NCBI RefSeq assembly: GCF_001620265.1
Contig: NZ_CP012661.1
Location: 3,950,501-4,014,500, forward strand
Direction: 5' to 3'
Source: Frigidibacter mobilis
Lineage (GTDB): Bacteria; Pseudomonadota; Alphaproteobacteria; Rhodobacterales; Rhodobacteraceae
Length of the DNA: 64,000 bases
Positions 61,940 to 64,000 of this stretch are shown in pieces; position 1 is the stretch's first letter; every line of letters starts with the position of its first letter. Below the pieces are notes generated by a model. The model saw only the letters and a list, made by a program, of their open reading frames with translations. It searched no databases and had not been told where the DNA came from. The position numbers and the translations under genes are program-made.

Positions 61940-62986
61940 TCACCCTTCCATGAAACGGCGGACGTCTTCGGGATGAAGCTGATCCTTCAGGGTCGCCCTG
62001 AGGGCATTGGCACCAAAGCGTCGCAGATCATCATTGAAATCGCCCTCGCGCGGCGTGAGCGACATCGCCTCGATCCCGAGGCTCGCTGCTCTGGCAACCA
62101 GGCCGTCTCTTGCACCGTCCCCGGCCGGGTCGCGATCCCTGACGACATAGAGCCGGCGCAGGCTCAGTGGGAACAGGATGGCGGCGAGGTGAGCGGCCGA
62201 AAGCGCCGCCAGCATCGGCATGCGGGGCAGAACCTGACGGGGCGACAGCACGGTCTCGATGCCCTCGCCGGCGGCAAGCACCTCATCGGCGGTGCCGAAG
62301 CGGACGGCGTGCCCGAGAAGGTCGCCCATCGCCCGCCGCGGTGTCTCGACAGGTGCCTTGCCGGAACCGTCCGGGGCGAGCCAGGTGCGATGCGCGCCGG
62401 TCTGCTGGCCGGCAAGATCGGTGACGACGGCAACAAGTGCCGGCCTGCTCTCGGTGGGCGCATGCTCATCAGGTCTATAGTAGCAGCGCGGATGGAAGCG
62501 CAGCGCGGCGGTGCCCGAGAGTGAAGTGATCGCCCGCCCGTTGAGGTAGGTCTCCGCAAGGGTGCCGTGGATCGGTTGCGCCATGGCGAAGAGGCGGCGC
62601 GACGCTTCAGGCGAACCGGGCGCGGTGCTGGAGGTGCTGCCGGTCGGCGTCCTCGTCTTCTCCGGTTCGGGATGCGGGATCGACAGGAAACGGCGCGCTT
62701 CCTCGGCCACGTCCCTGAAGTCGGCAAGGCCAAGCGCCTCGCGGATGACGTCGAGCAGATCGCCATGCTCCCCGGTGGCCATGTCGGTCCATTTCCCCGC
62801 CGCGCCCTTGCCGGATTCCGGCCCGGCAAGGCGGACGAACATCGAGCGGCCAGGAGTGTTCTGCACATCGCCGACCAGCCAGTATCGCCCGGCGCGGTGG
62901 CCGGACGACAGATAGTGGCGGCAGACCGCCTCGGCCTCTCGGCCGAGACGGGTTGCCAGTTCAGATGCGTCGTGACGCGGCATCAT
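61940..62986 (-). CDS. Toprim-domain primase-like protein (DUF7146/TraC-type)
   Basis: 348-residue protein with an N-terminal region (about 1-100) like DUF7146 (RAGRYWLVGDVQNTPGRSMF) and a C-terminal Toprim domain with AAGEGIETVLS and RDRDPAGDGA (catalytic Glu and DxD). It may prime DNA after transfer. Overlaps the helicase gene by 4 bases. Confidence 0.88.
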   Translation of the reverse strand: MMPRHDASELATRLGREAEAVCRHYLSSGHRAGRYWLVGDVQNTPGRSMFVRLAGPESGKGAAGKWTDMATGEHGDLLDVIREALGLADFRDVAEEARRFLSIPHPEPEKTRTPTGSTSSTAPGSPEASRRLFAMAQPIHGTLAETYLNGRAITSLSGTAALRFHPRCYYRPDEHAPTESRPALVAVVTDLAGQQTGAHRTWLAPDGSGKAPVETPRRAMGDLLGHAVRFGTADEVLAAGEGIETVLSPRQVLPRMPMLAALSAAHLAAILFPLSLRRLYVVRDRDPAGDGARDGLVARAASLGIEAMSLTPREGDFNDDLRRFGANALRATLKDQLHPEDVRRFMEG

Positions 62987-64000
62987 GCAGCCTCCCGCTC
63001 GCCGATGCGTTCGACCGGCCAGCGGTCGAAGAGCTTGGCCAGCACGGCGGGTCCGCTGGCATCGACCGGCACGAACATGCGCAGCTTCCAGGAGATGATC
63101 TCGTGAAACAGGCCATAGGCGCTGAGACGCTGGCGCATGGTATCGGTGAAGCCGGAAAGCTCGATGCGGTTCACCCCCATGACGCGGACCCGGCGAAGCT
63201 GGAGGCCCTCGGCGAGATCGAGGATCGTCCGGCCTTCCATCAGCGCCGTGAAGGCATCCTCCGGCGCGACCTTCGCGATGCCGGTCGTGGTCGCGTTTGC
63301 CGCCCAGGCCGGCGAGACCTTGCGGCCGATGATGCGCTCGCCGGCATCGGTCTGGAGCCGATAGACGCGGGTGGAGTCGTTCGGCAGCCGCTTCCAGATC
63401 GGCAGCAGCAGGCCCGTCACCATATGCAGCGTGCTGTCCGCGAACTCAGGCACTTCCGCGAGTTCGGCATTCCAGGCTGAGGCGAAGGCGTCCCGGTCCG
63501 CCTCGACCCAATGGGTTTCGCCCATCATCCTGACCGGGACGTTATGGGCCTCCATTGGCCTGATTAGCCGAACGCGGCGCTCGATCTCGCCATCGTCCAG
63601 CATGACGCTGGTGGTGGGGATCTGCACCGCCGCGCGCCCCGAGCGCTCGTTGATCAGCAGCTTCGCGCGCGGATCATCGAGTTCGGCCAGGGCGGCATCG
63701 AGCGTCACCGGGCGGTTGCGCCTGCGCTCGGTGATGGTCAGCAGGCTGGTCTCGGCCCCGGTGCGCGGGTGGGTGTAGATCACCTGCCGGTTGGTGACGG
63801 CGAAGCTCTCGGCGCGCAGCGTCTCCAGCCCGGCATCATAGGTGCCAGATGCGATGGCGCCCTCGATGCGCGCGGTCAGAAGCTGCTCGAAGGCGGTGAA
63901 GAGCACGCCCTGAAGCTCGATGGTCAGCGCCAGCAGCCGGTTGAGGAAGGTGGTGATGGCGGGCAGATCATCCTTGATGCCGTTCGAGTCCATCAGCTTT
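62983..64000 (-). CDS. Strawberry-notch-like helicase, C-terminal part (runs off window)
   Basis: The visible last 339 codons include TTFLNRLLALTIELQGVLFT, FEQLLTARIEGAIASGTYD and a beta-rich C-terminus, typical of the strawberry-notch C-terminal domain of large element-encoded helicases. The helicase motifs lie beyond 64000. In Tn4371-type elements this gene is next to the Toprim gene. Likely acts on DNA during transfer or establishment. Confidence 0.82.
   Translation of the reverse strand, partial: KLMDSNGIKDDLPAITTFLNRLLALTIELQGVLFTAFEQLLTARIEGAIASGTYDAGLETLRAESFAVTNRQVIYTHPRTGAETSLLTITERRRNRPVTLDAALAELDDPRAKLLINERSGRAAVQIPTTSVMLDDGEIERRVRLIRPMEAHNVPVRMMGETHWVEADRDAFASAWNAELAEVPEFADSTLHMVTGLLLPIWKRLPNDSTRVYRLQTDAGERIIGRKVSPAWAANATTTGIAKVAPEDAFTALMEGRTILDLAEGLQLRRVRVMGVNRIELSGFTDTMRQRLSAYGLFHEIISWKLRMFVPVDASGPAVLAKLFDRWPVERIGEREAA

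Noticed and set aside
1..64000. tRNA, rRNA or CRISPR features
   Set aside because: No cloverleaf, rRNA-like stretch or regularly spaced repeat array was seen by reading; a dedicated scan was not possible.

Overview
The window is high-GC DNA that looks like an alphaproteobacterium of the Rhodobacterales type (Paracoccus/Rhodobacter relatives). The evidence is the gene repertoire (C-family heme-copper oxidase, thiosulfate dehydrogenase, Tat-exported SQR, PmpAB/Blh, cydDCAB-X), the codon and base composition, and an alphaproteobacterial Tn4371-type conjugative core. No rRNA, tRNA or CRISPR was seen. The assignment is inference from gene content.

Positions 1-32200 are a respiratory and sulfur/thiol block. 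A minus-strand operon (5380 to 1) encodes a CcoN-like oxidase subunit, a CcoO-like monoheme cytochrome, a membrane-anchored triheme cytochrome, a TsdA-like thiosulfate dehydrogenase and a copper P-type ATPase. Upstream lie an OsmC protein and a tightly overlapped envelope-redox operon (DsbD, TlpA, L,D-transpeptidase, DsbA-like), a second DsbA-like protein, and an SLC13-type permease divergent from an AraC regulator. The block continues with TrmO, a small membrane protein, a Tat-targeted sulfide:quinone oxidoreductase, OsmC and DsrE. Next comes a plus-strand cluster: Crp/Fnr regulator, YgaP-like protein, PmpA, PmpB, persulfide dioxygenase, DUF442 phosphatase-like protein, SulP transporter, DsrE-like protein and rhodanese. 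An OxyR-like regulator divergent from a 1-Cys peroxiredoxin, a fused Blh protein and cydD-cydC-cydA-cydB-cydX complete the block. Together these genes can oxidise and detoxify sulfide, persulfide and thiosulfate, pass electrons to two terminal oxidases and keep periplasmic thiols balanced. Three operons share an inverted repeat CTTAA-N7-TTAAG, which suggests one regulator.

Positions 32200-34881 are a lower-GC block with a broken short-chain dehydrogenase and a LysR regulator. The LysR gene abuts a conjugative element that runs from 34883 to beyond 64000, all on the minus strand apart from inserted cargo. Its order is typical of Tn4371-like integrative conjugative elements: strawberry-notch helicase, Toprim primase, DUF2493, ssb, small regulators, repA, parA, DNA methyltransferase, parB-like, DUF2840, traF, DUF736, lytic transglycosylase, relaxase, traG, copG, then trb genes. 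The trb set is interrupted. trbB is absent and only the last about 50 codons of trbC remain, next to an IS3-family (IS407-like) element without target duplication, an ACR3 arsenite exporter, an MFS transporter and a broken TauE/SafE gene. The element may therefore be unable to transfer itself. No integrase or attachment site lies in the window.

Nine single-base frameshifts, most of them one-base deletions in short homopolymers, break otherwise conserved genes (ccoN, osmC, sulP, cydC, the SDR twice, the IS transposase, the TauE/SafE gene and a DUF2285 gene). The pattern looks more like systematic sequence error than decay, so these genes should be treated as probably intact until checked.
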